The notes beneath the pieces are model-generated. The model did not search any database, was not told the origin of the DNA, and was given only the letters and a program-made list of their open reading frames with translations. This document shows positions 17,389-24,174 of a stretch of DNA of 64,000 nucleotides, in pieces; position 1 is the first letter of the stretch; every line of letters starts with the position of its first letter. The DNA is from Acetobacter sp. 46_36. GTDB lineage: Bacteria > Pseudomonadota > Alphaproteobacteria > RF32 > CAG-239. Position numbers and translations under genes: made by a program. The stretch is taken from assembly GCA_001917135.1 (NCBI GenBank), contig MNTT01000013.1, positions 186,001 through 250,000 of the forward strand, read 5' to 3'.

Positions 17389-18158
17389 CGAAATCGGCAA
17401 AGGAAGTGCGGGGGCGGAAGATGCTCACCGTCAAGCTCAAAGAGGCGAAGTACCATACTTCGTCATCAAACCGGTGGCTGGAGCGGCAGCTCAACGACCC
17501 GTACGTGGCGGAGGCAAAACGGCTCGGCTACCGGTCGCGCGCGGCGTTCAAACTGATTCAGCTGGACGAAAAATACCATTTTCTCGGCCGCAACAAGGTG
17601 ATTGTCGATTTGGGCTGCGCGCCGGGCGGCTGGTCGCAGGTGGCGGCAGCGAAGCTTAAAGGCACGGGGAAGCTGGTCGGGCTTGACATTCTGCCGACCG
17701 AACCGCTGGAGGGGGCGACGTTTGTCTGCCAGGACTTTACGGAAGAGGGGGCGGACGAAAGGTTACTGTTGCTTTTGGGCGGTGAACGCGCGCATGTGGT
17801 GATGAGCGATATGGCGGCCAATACGACCGGGCATCAGCAGACAGACCACCTGCGCACCATCGGGCTGGTCGAGGCGGCGTACGCGTTTGCGAAAACGGTG
17901 CTGGCGACGGGCGGGATATTTATCGCCAAGGTGTTTCAGGGCGGCGCGGAAGGCATGCTGCTGGCGGATATGAAAAAGAACTTTGCCAAGGTCAGCCATT
18001 ACAAGCCGGACGCAAGCCGCGAAAAGTCGCCGGAAACGTATGTCGTGGCGCAGGGATTCCGGGCTTTGAAAGCGGAAGAGGTACGGGCGCTGCCGGAAGA
18101 AGACGATATGCCGGAGCGGTATGAACCGGCGCGTGTGGCTTGTGCCGGCGGAGAATAG
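17376..18158 (+). CDS. rlmE: 23S rRNA 2'-O-ribose methyltransferase RlmE
   Basis: 260 aa (family about 210-240). It methylates U2552 of 23S rRNA. The SAM site VDLGCAPGGWSQVA is near residues 76-89. The K-D-K-E catalytic tetrad can be read as K in AAFKLIQ, D in MSDMAANTTG, K in IAKVFQGG and E in SPETYVVAQGF. It overlaps the upstream Ppx/GppA gene; this Ppx-RlmE order is common in Alphaproteobacteria. A short acidic tail follows the fold. Confidence 0.94.
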   Translation: MAKLTKSAKEVRGRKMLTVKLKEAKYHTSSSNRWLERQLNDPYVAEAKRLGYRSRAAFKLIQLDEKYHFLGRNKVIVDLGCAPGGWSQVAAAKLKGTGKLVGLDILPTEPLEGATFVCQDFTEEGADERLLLLLGGERAHVVMSDMAANTTGHQQTDHLRTIGLVEAAYAFAKTVLATGGIFIAKVFQGGAEGMLLADMKKNFAKVSHYKPDASREKSPETYVVAQGFRALKAEEVRALPEEDDMPERYEPARVACAGGE

Positions 18159-18520
18159 GCGAACTAGCGGCGTTGATGCCGGGGCTCGGCCTGTGAAGGT
18201 GCTGAGATTGTGCAGCCGGACGCGGGGCGCAAGCGAGGCGCTGTGTGGCGCAGGTTCGGGGCTGCGCTGTTTGGAATGGCGCTGGTTTGGGACTACGCTG
18301 TTCGGAGCTGCGTTGTTTGAAGCTATGCAGGCAGGGGCGGACAGCGAGGGTTTTGAGGCTATGCGGGGGGGCGCGGAGCGACACAGGTTCGGGGTTGCGC
18401 TGTTTGGAACGGCGCTGGTTTGGGACTACGCTGTTCGGAGCTGCGTTGTTCGGGGTTATGCCGGTTTGGGGCGGCGGATGCAACCCGGCCGGGCGGTTAT
18501 TCAGCCGGAATTCTTTTTTG
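18159..18520. repeat. gene-free spacer with a duplicated ~130-bp block
   Basis: A block reading GGTTCGGGGCTGCGCTGTTT...GACTACGCTGTTCGG (about 18250-18320) recurs in altered form at about 18388-18455. No supported gene. Confidence 0.6.
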
Positions 18521-18549
18521 TTGCATAATTTATTTTTATCCCCTATTAT
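18521..18549 (+). promoter_or_regulatory. promoter for the 18582 gene
   Basis: TTGCAT, 17-base spacer, TATTAT. The predicted start site is near 18556, giving a leader of about 25 bases. Confidence 0.7.
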
Positions 18550-18581
18550 AGCTGCGAATCTAACGGGGGAATTCGTTTGTT

Positions 18582-19175
18582 ATGGCAAAGATGAGCAGAA
18601 GGAAAAAGCTGGTACGCGTGGCGAAGCGCAAATTGCTGAAGCCTGTATTGTACGCCGCCGGCATGAGTTTTGTCCTTTACCTTGCCATCAGCAACGTCGT
18701 CCTGCAGAAGAAGGTGTTTGAAGACCAGGTGCCGCGGTTTTTGATAACGCGCATATCCCGCACGTTTGACGAAACGGAGTTTATGCACCTGCTGCTGACG
18801 GTGCAGGAAATTATGAAAATGCCGACGGCTTCCGCAGAACTGGAAGAATTTGCCAACGGGGCGTTTCCGAGCCCGTGCCCGAGATTTTTGGAACAGCAGC
18901 TCAAGCGCATGAACTGGGAGCCGCAGGCTTTTCTGGTGCGGGTGAAAAAGCTGTTTGACATGTATGACGTTTATGACCGCGTGGCGCGGCTGGATGAAAC
19001 GATTGCGTTTTTATCTACGGAAATCGACGAGCGGCGGCTGCCGTTTGAGATGAAAACGCAGGTAGACGTTTTGCAGCGGGAGCGCGATAATATTATCGGC
19101 ACGCAGATTACGGAGGAAGAGTATAATTTTGTGAACGAGTACCGCGGGCTGATTTTACGGCTGAAACGCCAGTAA
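18582..19175 (+). CDS. membrane-anchored unknown protein, 197 aa
   Basis: Unrecognised. A basic N-terminus (residues 1-20, RRKKLVRVAKRK) precedes one hydrophobic segment (about 21-42), giving a likely N-in, C-out topology with a 155-residue soluble part. That part is rich in charged helices (MHLLLTVQEIMKM; FEMKTQVDVLQRERDNI) and probably helical. The start lacks an obvious ribosome site close by (GGGGGAATTCG is 12 bases upstream). It has its own promoter and no clear operon partners. Confidence 0.6.
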   Translation: MAKMSRRKKLVRVAKRKLLKPVLYAAGMSFVLYLAISNVVLQKKVFEDQVPRFLITRISRTFDETEFMHLLLTVQEIMKMPTASAELEEFANGAFPSPCPRFLEQQLKRMNWEPQAFLVRVKKLFDMYDVYDRVARLDETIAFLSTEIDERRLPFEMKTQVDVLQRERDNIIGTQITEEEYNFVNEYRGLILRLKRQ

Positions 19176-19470
19176 GGCAGGTTGCGCGGCTGCCGGTCCG
19201 AAGAGGAAAGGGCGCGGGATGCCGGGCGGATGCGGCGCGGCAGAGATGGCGCGGTAAAGATGGCGGAGCGGCAGAGCGTTGCGGTAAGGCGGAGGACGCG
19301 AGGTTTGGCAGCGAGTGCCGGGCACGAAGCGGCGGTTTCGCGAAACATAGAGGATTTTCTGCAGGCGTGCGAGCGCAGGCAGAATTTAGGCGGGTGGAGT
19401 CAGAAGAAAAAGCAATATTTTTTCTCTGGAGCCCATCAGAAGGATTCAGAGAGATGAAGCACCGCTTATG

Positions 19471-19507
19471 AAGATACCCGAGACCAGACGGTTTCGGGTA
19501 TCTTTTG
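19471..19507 (-). terminator. bidirectional terminator-like hairpin
   Basis: AAGATACCCGA pairs with TCGGGTATCTT (11 bp, 12-base loop), with TTTTGG on the plus side. It can serve the small lipoprotein gene on the minus strand. Confidence 0.65.
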
Positions 19508-19533
19508 GTATGGGGACGTGTACGCGGGCGGGG

Positions 19534-19812
19534 TTACTGTTCGACGCGGACTTCGCGGCAGACGGTACGGCAGCGGCGGACGCCATTGTCGCAAGGGATA
19601 TAAGTAACCGTCGGCGCGGGAACGTCATAAACCTGATAGGTGGTAACGACGGTCTGCACCGCAGTTTCCGGACAGCACTCGGAAGCGCCGACGAAACACG
19701 GACAGCTTGGGCATTCCGGTTCGCACGGCACGGGCTGCAAATAAACCTCGCGGGTGCAGCCTGCCAGCGCCAACGCCGCCAGTCCCGCCAAAATGTATGA
19801 CTTGTTCAGCAT
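19534..19812 (-). CDS. small Cys-rich lipoprotein, 92 aa
   Basis: A lipoprotein signal peptide ends in the lipobox LALAGC with Cys at residue 19. The mature part of about 74 residues has ten further Cys (CEPECPSCPC, ECCPE, CDNGVRRCRTVC), so it is likely disulphide-rich in the periplasm or outer membrane. The Cys/Pro/Val-Thr style resembles the Cys-rich middle of the protein at 55494-57905. The ribosome site AAGGAGCAG (minus strand) is good. Function unknown. Confidence 0.65.
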   Translation of the reverse strand: MLNKSYILAGLAALALAGCTREVYLQPVPCEPECPSCPCFVGASECCPETAVQTVVTTYQVYDVPAPTVTYIPCDNGVRRCRTVCREVRVEQ

Positions 19813-19895
19813 AATCTGCTCCTTATCTGTTCCATAACATATTATTTACCTGATAAGATATATCCTTTTTTGCCAAAAGTCAAATTTTTTTTGGG

Positions 19896-19924
19896 TTGAC
19901 TAATTGAAAAATATTGTCTATATA
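19896..19924 (+). promoter_or_regulatory. promoter for helical-repeat gene 19976
   Basis: TTGACT, 17-base spacer, TATATA; predicted start near 19931, leader about 45 bases. Confidence 0.75.
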
Positions 19925-19975
19925 TCTGGGCAGAGTGATATAATTCTAGTGTTTAATTTTTATATAATTCCTATT

Positions 19976-21175
19976 ATGAACAACAAAATTATCAGCCTTA
20001 TCGAGCGGAATGCCGATAATGAGCTAAAGGCTTATTTTGAGAGCCTGACAAGTGAACATCCCCTGGATTTGCATGAAGAACTGGTTTTGCTGGAGCATTT
20101 TTCTCCCGCGGCCGTTAAGAGCTACATCAACCGTTTCCGTTTTTCCAAAGATGCGGAAAAGGTTTTTGTCCAAATAGCCCCGGCCGACATCCGGCTGACG
20201 TATCTTAACTATTACGGCCTGACCGAGGAAACCCAGCGTTGCCTTATTCATTGCGATAAGGTGGAGGCATTGCGCGACTTTGCCAAAATGCGCCGTCTGG
20301 CCGACCCGGAATATCTGATTAACATCGGGAGCAACGAGGCGGTGCGCGTGTATCTGGCGTTTAATCCGCTGGAAAACGACGACCAGGTTTATGCCCTGCT
20401 GCACCGGGACAATCCGTCTTTGTTTGCGGCGTATGCCAACAAATGGGTTATCAGCGAAAATGTGAAACGAAAGATTGTCGAAGAGCGCAACTATGCGGCG
20501 TTTAAGACCATCGTGTACCGGTTTTACCGCCTGTTTCGCAAAAAAGCGGCCAAGGCCAAAGACTTCGGCAAACTGATGGAAACGCTGGCGGCGGAAGCCC
20601 TGCCGGCGGAATTGCAGGTTGAAGTTCTGACGTCGTACGACCGGGACCTTATCCAGCTGCTGCTGATGACATGCCCGCTGGCGGCGGAAGCGCAAGAGGT
20701 GTTGTGGAAACGCAATTTTGACGCGGAATGGCTCAAGCTGCATGTGGAACATCTGTATTGCATGGGCGGTTACCGCTTTGCGCCGGAGAACGAACAGAAG
20801 CTGTTTAAAGTGCTGGCGAGCAAGAGTTTGGACGACTGCCTGACGCAATTCCGGCACCGGGACGACGTGAGCTTTGTCAAGTTTGCGACGCCGGCGGCGG
20901 TCAAAAAGTACGTGGCGGGCTATTGGCTCAGCGACGACGCGCAGGTGGCGCTGATTAACCGCGGCAACGGGGAGCTGATAAAGGAACTGATTTCCCGCTA
21001 CAGTCCCGAACACGGCATGTGCTGGCAGGCGGAAGTCGAGCTGGTCAAGCTGGGGGCAACGGAAGCCGTGCGGCAATACATCGCGTTTCATTCCATGTGC
21101 TGGGAGGCGCTGTCGCTGCTCAAGGAAAATTTCCCGGCGGTGGCGGAGGAGTATTATGCGAAGCACCCGTACTAA
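19976..21175 (+). CDS. helical-repeat protein, 399 aa
   Basis: No named family recognised. Like 5748-6986 it is soluble and built of degenerate ~30-residue helical-hairpin units; recognisable ones are PAAVKSYINRFRFSKDAEKVF near residue 45 (spread over two helices) and PAAVKKYVAGYWLSDDAQVAL near 305, and GATEAVRQYIAFHSM near the end. The start at 19976 is chosen because the longer frame would begin inside or before the -10 of the promoter. The ribosome site is weak. The stop codon touches a 132-bp inverted repeat, and the small-RNA cluster follows. Confidence 0.68.
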   Translation: MNNKIISLIERNADNELKAYFESLTSEHPLDLHEELVLLEHFSPAAVKSYINRFRFSKDAEKVFVQIAPADIRLTYLNYYGLTEETQRCLIHCDKVEALRDFAKMRRLADPEYLINIGSNEAVRVYLAFNPLENDDQVYALLHRDNPSLFAAYANKWVISENVKRKIVEERNYAAFKTIVYRFYRLFRKKAAKAKDFGKLMETLAAEALPAELQVEVLTSYDRDLIQLLLMTCPLAAEAQEVLWKRNFDAEWLKLHVEHLYCMGGYRFAPENEQKLFKVLASKSLDDCLTQFRHRDDVSFVKFATPAAVKKYVAGYWLSDDAQVALINRGNGELIKELISRYSPEHGMCWQAEVELVKLGATEAVRQYIAFHSMCWEALSLLKENFPAVAEEYYAKHPY

Positions 21176-21306
21176 TTACAGGGGAAAATTTGGGCATCCA
21201 GAGCGGTCTTATCGGGTCGGCAAAAATTCATGTACCTTGTTTGTACACTAAAATTTTTGCCGCCCTCAAGCCCATCTCTATCTGCCTAAAATTTTCCGCC
21301 TGTAAT
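21175..21306. repeat. 132-bp imperfect palindromic element
   Basis: The ends match as an inverted repeat of about 22 bases (ATTACAGG-GGAAAATTT-GGGCA against its complement at 21283-21306). An inner inverted repeat (GGCAAAAATT / AATTTTTGCC) and a central GTAC-loop-GTAC complete a long rod. It may be a structured RNA, a 3'-UTR element, or a MITE-like insertion; it begins exactly at the stop codon of the upstream gene. Confidence 0.65.
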
Positions 21307-21383
21307 AGGAGAGGGGTGACGAAGTTTTCCGGGGCGCCTGTAACCGGGGGCCGGAGAGCCGTAGCGGAAAACCGAACGAAAGA

Positions 21384-21412
21384 AAAGCTGCCTGTATGGG
21401 CGGCTTTTTTTA
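21384..21412 (+). terminator. intrinsic terminator before the RNA cluster
   Basis: AAAGCTGCC pairs with GGCGGCTTT (9 bp), 6-base loop, seven T residues. A GTTTTCCG/CGGAAAAC stem (about 21324-21368) precedes it, so 21307-21412 may itself be structured. Confidence 0.8.
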
Positions 21413-21413
21413 T

Positions 21414-21442
21414 TTGACTTTTGAGTTACAGGTTTATATGCT
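21414..21442 (+). promoter_or_regulatory. promoter of small RNA copy 1
   Basis: TTGACT, 17-base spacer, TATGCT; identical to the promoter of copy 2. Confidence 0.8.
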
Positions 21443-21448
21443 GTTTGT

Positions 21449-21658
21449 AAGCAGTGGGGCTAAACACTGCCAGAGTAGTAGCATCTCTGTTGTTAGCTGT
21501 ATCGTTAACGTTATATAATTTATTTATGTAACAATATCCCCGGCTATGGCCGTTTTCGTTATGGTCGGGGAGCCCTTGATGTATATATGAATATCTTGGG
21601 GTCATTGCTAACAACGTGACTGCTAACTCCCCGGCCGCCTTTTTAGGCGGCTTTTTTT
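21449..21658 (+). ncRNA. structured small RNA, copy 1 of 3
   Basis: About 210 nt with its own promoter and a GCCGCCT/AGGCGGC terminator (21634-21658). Predicted elements: hairpin GCAGTG/CACTGC; hairpin CAGAG/CTCTG; P1 GTCGGGGAG (21564-21572) with CTCCCCGGC (21627-21635); a weaker P2 between; P3 GTCAT/GTGAC (21601-21620) whose loop GCTAACAAC pairs exactly with GTTGTTAGC upstream (21489-21497) as a pseudoknot. A competing hairpin (21538-21570) shares the 5' strand of P1, so two folds are possible. This copy has about 24 extra bases (21498-21521) absent from copy 2. No open frame is apparent. The family is unknown to me. Confidence 0.7.
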
Positions 21659-21660
21659 AT

Positions 21661-21689
21661 TTGACTTTTGAGTTACAGGTTTATATGCT
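21661..21689 (+). promoter_or_regulatory. promoter of small RNA copy 2
   Basis: TTGACT, 17-base spacer, TATGCT, directly after the copy 1 terminator. Confidence 0.8.
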
Positions 21690-21695
21690 GTTTGT

Positions 21696-21881
21696 AAGCA
21701 GTGGGGCTAAACACTGCCAGAGTAGTAGCATCTCTGTTGTTAGCATTTATGTAACAATATCCCCGGCTATGGCCGTTTTCGTTATGGTCGGGGAGCCCTT
21801 AACGTATATCTGAAGGTTAAGGGAATCCTACTAACACAGGATTGTGAACTCCCCGGCACCTTAATTTGAGGTGCTTTTTTT
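21696..21881 (+). ncRNA. structured small RNA, copy 2 of 3
   Basis: About 185 nt. The first half is nearly identical to copy 1; the P2/P3 region differs yet keeps pairing. P1 GTCGGGGAG (21787-21795) with CTCCCCGGC (21849-21857); P2 CCCTTAAC/GTTAAGGG (21796-21823, perfect 8 bp); P3 AATCCT/AGGATT (21824-21843) with loop ACTAACAC, of which CTAACA can pair with TGTTAG at 21738-21743. The terminator is a GCACC/GGTGC hairpin with seven T residues (21855-21881). The divergence confined to P2/P3 suggests these arms are the functional variable part. Confidence 0.7.
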
Positions 21882-21882
21882 C

Positions 21883-21910
21883 TTGCTTTTTATGGTGGCT
21901 TTGCTATACT
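21883..21910 (+). promoter_or_regulatory. promoter of small RNA copy 3
   Basis: TTGCTT, 16-base spacer, TATACT; different sequence from the other two promoters but the same placement. Confidence 0.7.
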
Positions 21911-21916
21911 GTCTTA

Positions 21917-22110
21917 AGTAGGGATTCACACCCTCGTGTTAGATATTATTATTCAGCCTAATACTCTGTAAAATACGGAGAATTTGACTATATCCATTTT
22001 AACCGGGAGTTATAACGTATGTCCAGAACCTCGGTTTAAAGGTTATAAATCCTTGCTAACACAGGATTGTGAACTCCCGGTTGCCTCATAGTCAGGCAGC
22101 CGTTTTTTTG
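21917..22110 (+). ncRNA. structured small RNA, copy 3 of 3
   Basis: About 190 nt, the most diverged copy. P1 AACCGGGAG (22001-22009) with CTCCCGGTT (22074-22082) has compensatory changes at three pairs relative to copies 1 and 2. P2 TTATAAC/GTTATAA (22010-22048). P3 AATCCT/AGGATT with loop TGCTAACAC; CTAACAC (22056-22062) pairs with GTGTTAG (21936-21942). It ends in a GTTGCCT/AGGCAGC terminator with seven T residues. The competing hairpin of copies 1 and 2 is absent. The next gene starts about 20 bases after, so a cis role on that gene is conceivable for this copy only. Confidence 0.65.
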
Positions 22111-22128
22111 TATTCGGAGGGCAAGGCA

Positions 22129-22566
22129 ATGAAAATGATTATGGCGATTTTTATGTTGTTTTTAAGCGGGTGTACGCTCAAATATATGGAGGAGGGGCTG
22201 GCGGCGCTGCGCAATCAGCCGGTGCAGACGGCGTTTGCGGTGCTGGGGTATCCGGACAACGAGGTGCGTCTGCGCGACCGGACGGTTTATGTTTGGAATT
22301 ATTCGACTTCCTACACTTATCAGTCGCCGTATGAAGAAGCGACGCATATGACGATGACGGCGTTACAGTTCGGCACGATGTTTATCGACGGCACAACGTC
22401 GGGATATCGGACACAGGTGGCGCAGGGAACGTGCCAGGTTAAGGTGGTCGTGAGCCGGTACGGCTATATTATAGATACGGATTTTCACGGCTCGGCTGCG
22501 GGATGCGGGGAGTATGGCGAAAGACTGCGCCAATATCTTTACCCCAAAGGCAACGGCCTGTTTTAG
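22129..22566 (+). CDS. small lipoprotein, 145 aa
   Basis: Lipoprotein signal with lipobox FLSGC, Cys at residue 13 (short n-region MKMIMAIFMLFLSGC). The mature domain begins with an amphipathic helix and contains VQTAFAVLGYPDNEVRLRDRTVYVWNY, reminiscent of SmpA/OmlA-like small outer-membrane lipoproteins, in which a G-x-P-D loop precedes beta strands. Two Cys (QGTCQVKV, AAGCGEY) may pair. The start has a CGGAGGG site. The 60-base longer frame would start inside the terminator of RNA copy 3, so it is rejected. Confidence 0.65.
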   Translation: MKMIMAIFMLFLSGCTLKYMEEGLAALRNQPVQTAFAVLGYPDNEVRLRDRTVYVWNYSTSYTYQSPYEEATHMTMTALQFGTMFIDGTTSGYRTQVAQGTCQVKVVVSRYGYIIDTDFHGSAAGCGEYGERLRQYLYPKGNGLF

Positions 22567-22664
22567 ACAGGGGGAAACGGACGACTGTGCGGTTTTAAGT
22601 CCGGGGCAGCTGGCTGAGGGAATTGTGCGAACGGGGCTTTTAAGTCCGGGGCAGCAAGGCGGAT

Positions 22665-22835
22665 TTAAGTCCGGGACGGCTGCCGCGGCGTGCCGGCAGG
22701 CGGGAGCTGCCTTTCCAGCTCATAGAGGGCGCGGGCGTCTTCCTTGTATTGGCGCGAAAGGTAATAACCGTCATCGGCGGTTTCGCGCAGGCGGATTTGC
22801 TGTTTCAGGCGGGCGATTTTCTGCTTGATATTCAT
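22665..22835 (-). CDS. small helical protein, 56 aa
   Basis: A short gene with an excellent AAGGAAAG site seven bases before ATG. The product is basic and helical (KQKIARLKQQIRLRE, then DARALYELERQL), probably a single coiled coil with a Pro-rich end. It lies 230 bases downstream of the repressor on the same strand and may be part of the phage remnant. No function is assigned. Confidence 0.5.
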   Translation of the reverse strand: MNIKQKIARLKQQIRLRETADDGYYLSRQYKEDARALYELERQLPPAGTPRQPSRT

Positions 22836-23065
22836 ATACTTTCCTTTTCTGTATATTAATTTTCATAATATATAGGTGTTTCGTATATTGATTTCAATAT
22901 TTTCGCATTGGCGCCGATGGGCAAAATGCGGCAGAAAAGCGCTGATTATATAGCCGAATATATGGACGATGTTGATAACTCGGGACGGGCGCGGCGGGCG
23001 GTCCGGTGTGCGTGCGGATTTTACCGGGCGGAAGGAACGGGCTCAGCCGGCAAGGGCGCGGCGGG

Positions 23066-23743
23066 CTACAGCGGACGGCCGGAAAGGCAGAAGACGGCGC
23101 GGCCGAGGATTTTCACCTTGTTCTTTTTGTGGTACAAATCCTGATAGCGGGGGCTGTCGACTTTCAGCGCGTAGGTGTCGGCGGCGGTTTTTTGCAGGCG
23201 TTTAATCTGGACGTCGCCCCCGGTTTCGATAACATAAATGCCGTCGCCGCTGTAATCGCAGACGCCGGAATCGAACATAACAAGGCTGCCGTTGGGGAGC
23301 GTCGGTTCCATATAGTCGCCGTCGAGGCGGATAAAACGCAGGCTGAACGGGTTGCCCGCGCACCAGCTGCCGAATTCTGCAAAATTCAGCACCATACGCC
23401 CGACGACGTTGTCGCGGAGCTCGGTTCCCGGGCGTGCGGCGCAGATGTCTATCGCCACAAAATCTGCCGCCGAACCGGTCAGGTCGTCGTTTTCAAAGAG
23501 CGGGGGCAGGGCGGCGCCGCTTTGCAGAAGCTCGTCGTCAATCAATTCTTTTTCGCTGATGTTTAACAGCTGGCAGACTTTTTTGCGGTCGACTTCGTTC
23601 AGCCGCTTGGGAAAGCCGTATTTGACATACTGCTGGATGTATGAGTCCTTGCGCCCGATTTTCAGCGATACTTCGCGAAAGGTGTGGTTGCTGTCCAAGA
23701 TATACTTTTCCAGCCGTTTGCGGATTGTTTGTAAATCTGCCAT
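23066..23743 (-). CDS. phage-type repressor with S24 fold, catalytic Ser missing
   Basis: 225 aa. N-terminal DNA-binding domain (about residues 5-70: FREVSLKIGRKDSYIQQYVKYG as a helix-turn-helix variant) and a C-terminal LexA/CI-like domain (about 120-220: IRLDGDYMEPTLPNGSLVMFD, then GDGIYVIETGGDVQIKRLQK). The family motif GDSMEPT reads GDYMEPT here, so the nucleophilic Ser is Tyr at residue 144, while the Lys in IKRL is kept. Self-cleavage by the normal route should not occur. It is divergent from the replication gene at 24175. The ribosome site AAAAGGAGA is strong. Confidence 0.82.
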   Translation of the reverse strand: MADLQTIRKRLEKYILDSNHTFREVSLKIGRKDSYIQQYVKYGFPKRLNEVDRKKVCQLLNISEKELIDDELLQSGAALPPLFENDDLTGSAADFVAIDICAARPGTELRDNVVGRMVLNFAEFGSWCAGNPFSLRFIRLDGDYMEPTLPNGSLVMFDSGVCDYSGDGIYVIETGGDVQIKRLQKTAADTYALKVDSPRYQDLYHKKNKVKILGRAVFCLSGRPL

Positions 23744-23808
23744 AGTAATATCTCCTTTTTATGCTACGCTATCAGAATAATTTTTTTTGCCAAGTATGTT
23801 TTTTAATA

Positions 23809-23837
23809 TTGACAATGTATTAATTATCATATATTAA
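23809..23837 (+). promoter_or_regulatory. rightward promoter of the phage-like region
   Basis: TTGACA, 17-base spacer, TATTAA, between the divergent repressor and replication genes: the position of a lambda-type PR. The surrounding 90 bases are AT-rich and are the natural place for repressor operators. The leader to 24174 is GC-rich and repetitive. Confidence 0.65.
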
Positions 23838-24045
23838 AAGTGCCTAAAAGTCAAGCCCAATTTTTGCAGTATATACAGGGTTATATATCAGGTTGTATGC
23901 AGGGCGCGCGCGGGAGTGTGCGGAGCGTGCAGGGAACCGGATGCAGGGGCAGGCTTTGGCGCCGTGTGCGGGACGGGCGTTTGAGCGCTGTTTCGGGACG
24001 GGAGCTTTGGTGCCGTGTGCGGAAAATACCGGCGGTGCCGTTTCA

Positions 24046-24083
24046 GGACTATCGGACTATTTGGACTACTTTTATCGGACTAT
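24046..24083. repeat. four GGACTAT direct repeats
   Basis: GGACTAT or GGACTAC at 24046, 24054, 24063 and 24077, about 95 bases before the replication-like gene. They could be iterons, operators or simple slippage products. Confidence 0.5.
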
Positions 24084-24174
24084 CGGAGAGACTGGCTGCC
24101 GGCGTTTCGGCGCGGGCGGCGGATTGCGCGGGCAGGCTGCCGGGAGCGGCCGGCTTGTGCGCGAGGGGTAATTC

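Noticed and set aside
21449..22110. Known RNA families (tmRNA, 6S RNA, RNase P, SRP RNA) for the tandem RNAs
   Set aside because: No tRNA-like end or tag frame, no 6S central bubble between long arms, no conserved RNase P or SRP core motifs are visible; length and promoter-terminator layout also differ.
21883..22128. RNA copy 3 as a riboswitch for the lipoprotein gene at 22129
   Set aside because: Copies 1 and 2 have the same structure but end in terminators without a following gene, so independent small RNAs are the simpler reading; a cis effect of copy 3 is not excluded.
22962..23205. Short plus-strand frames opposite the repressor end
   Set aside because: Arg/Gly-rich shadows without ribosome sites, overlapping the clear repressor gene.
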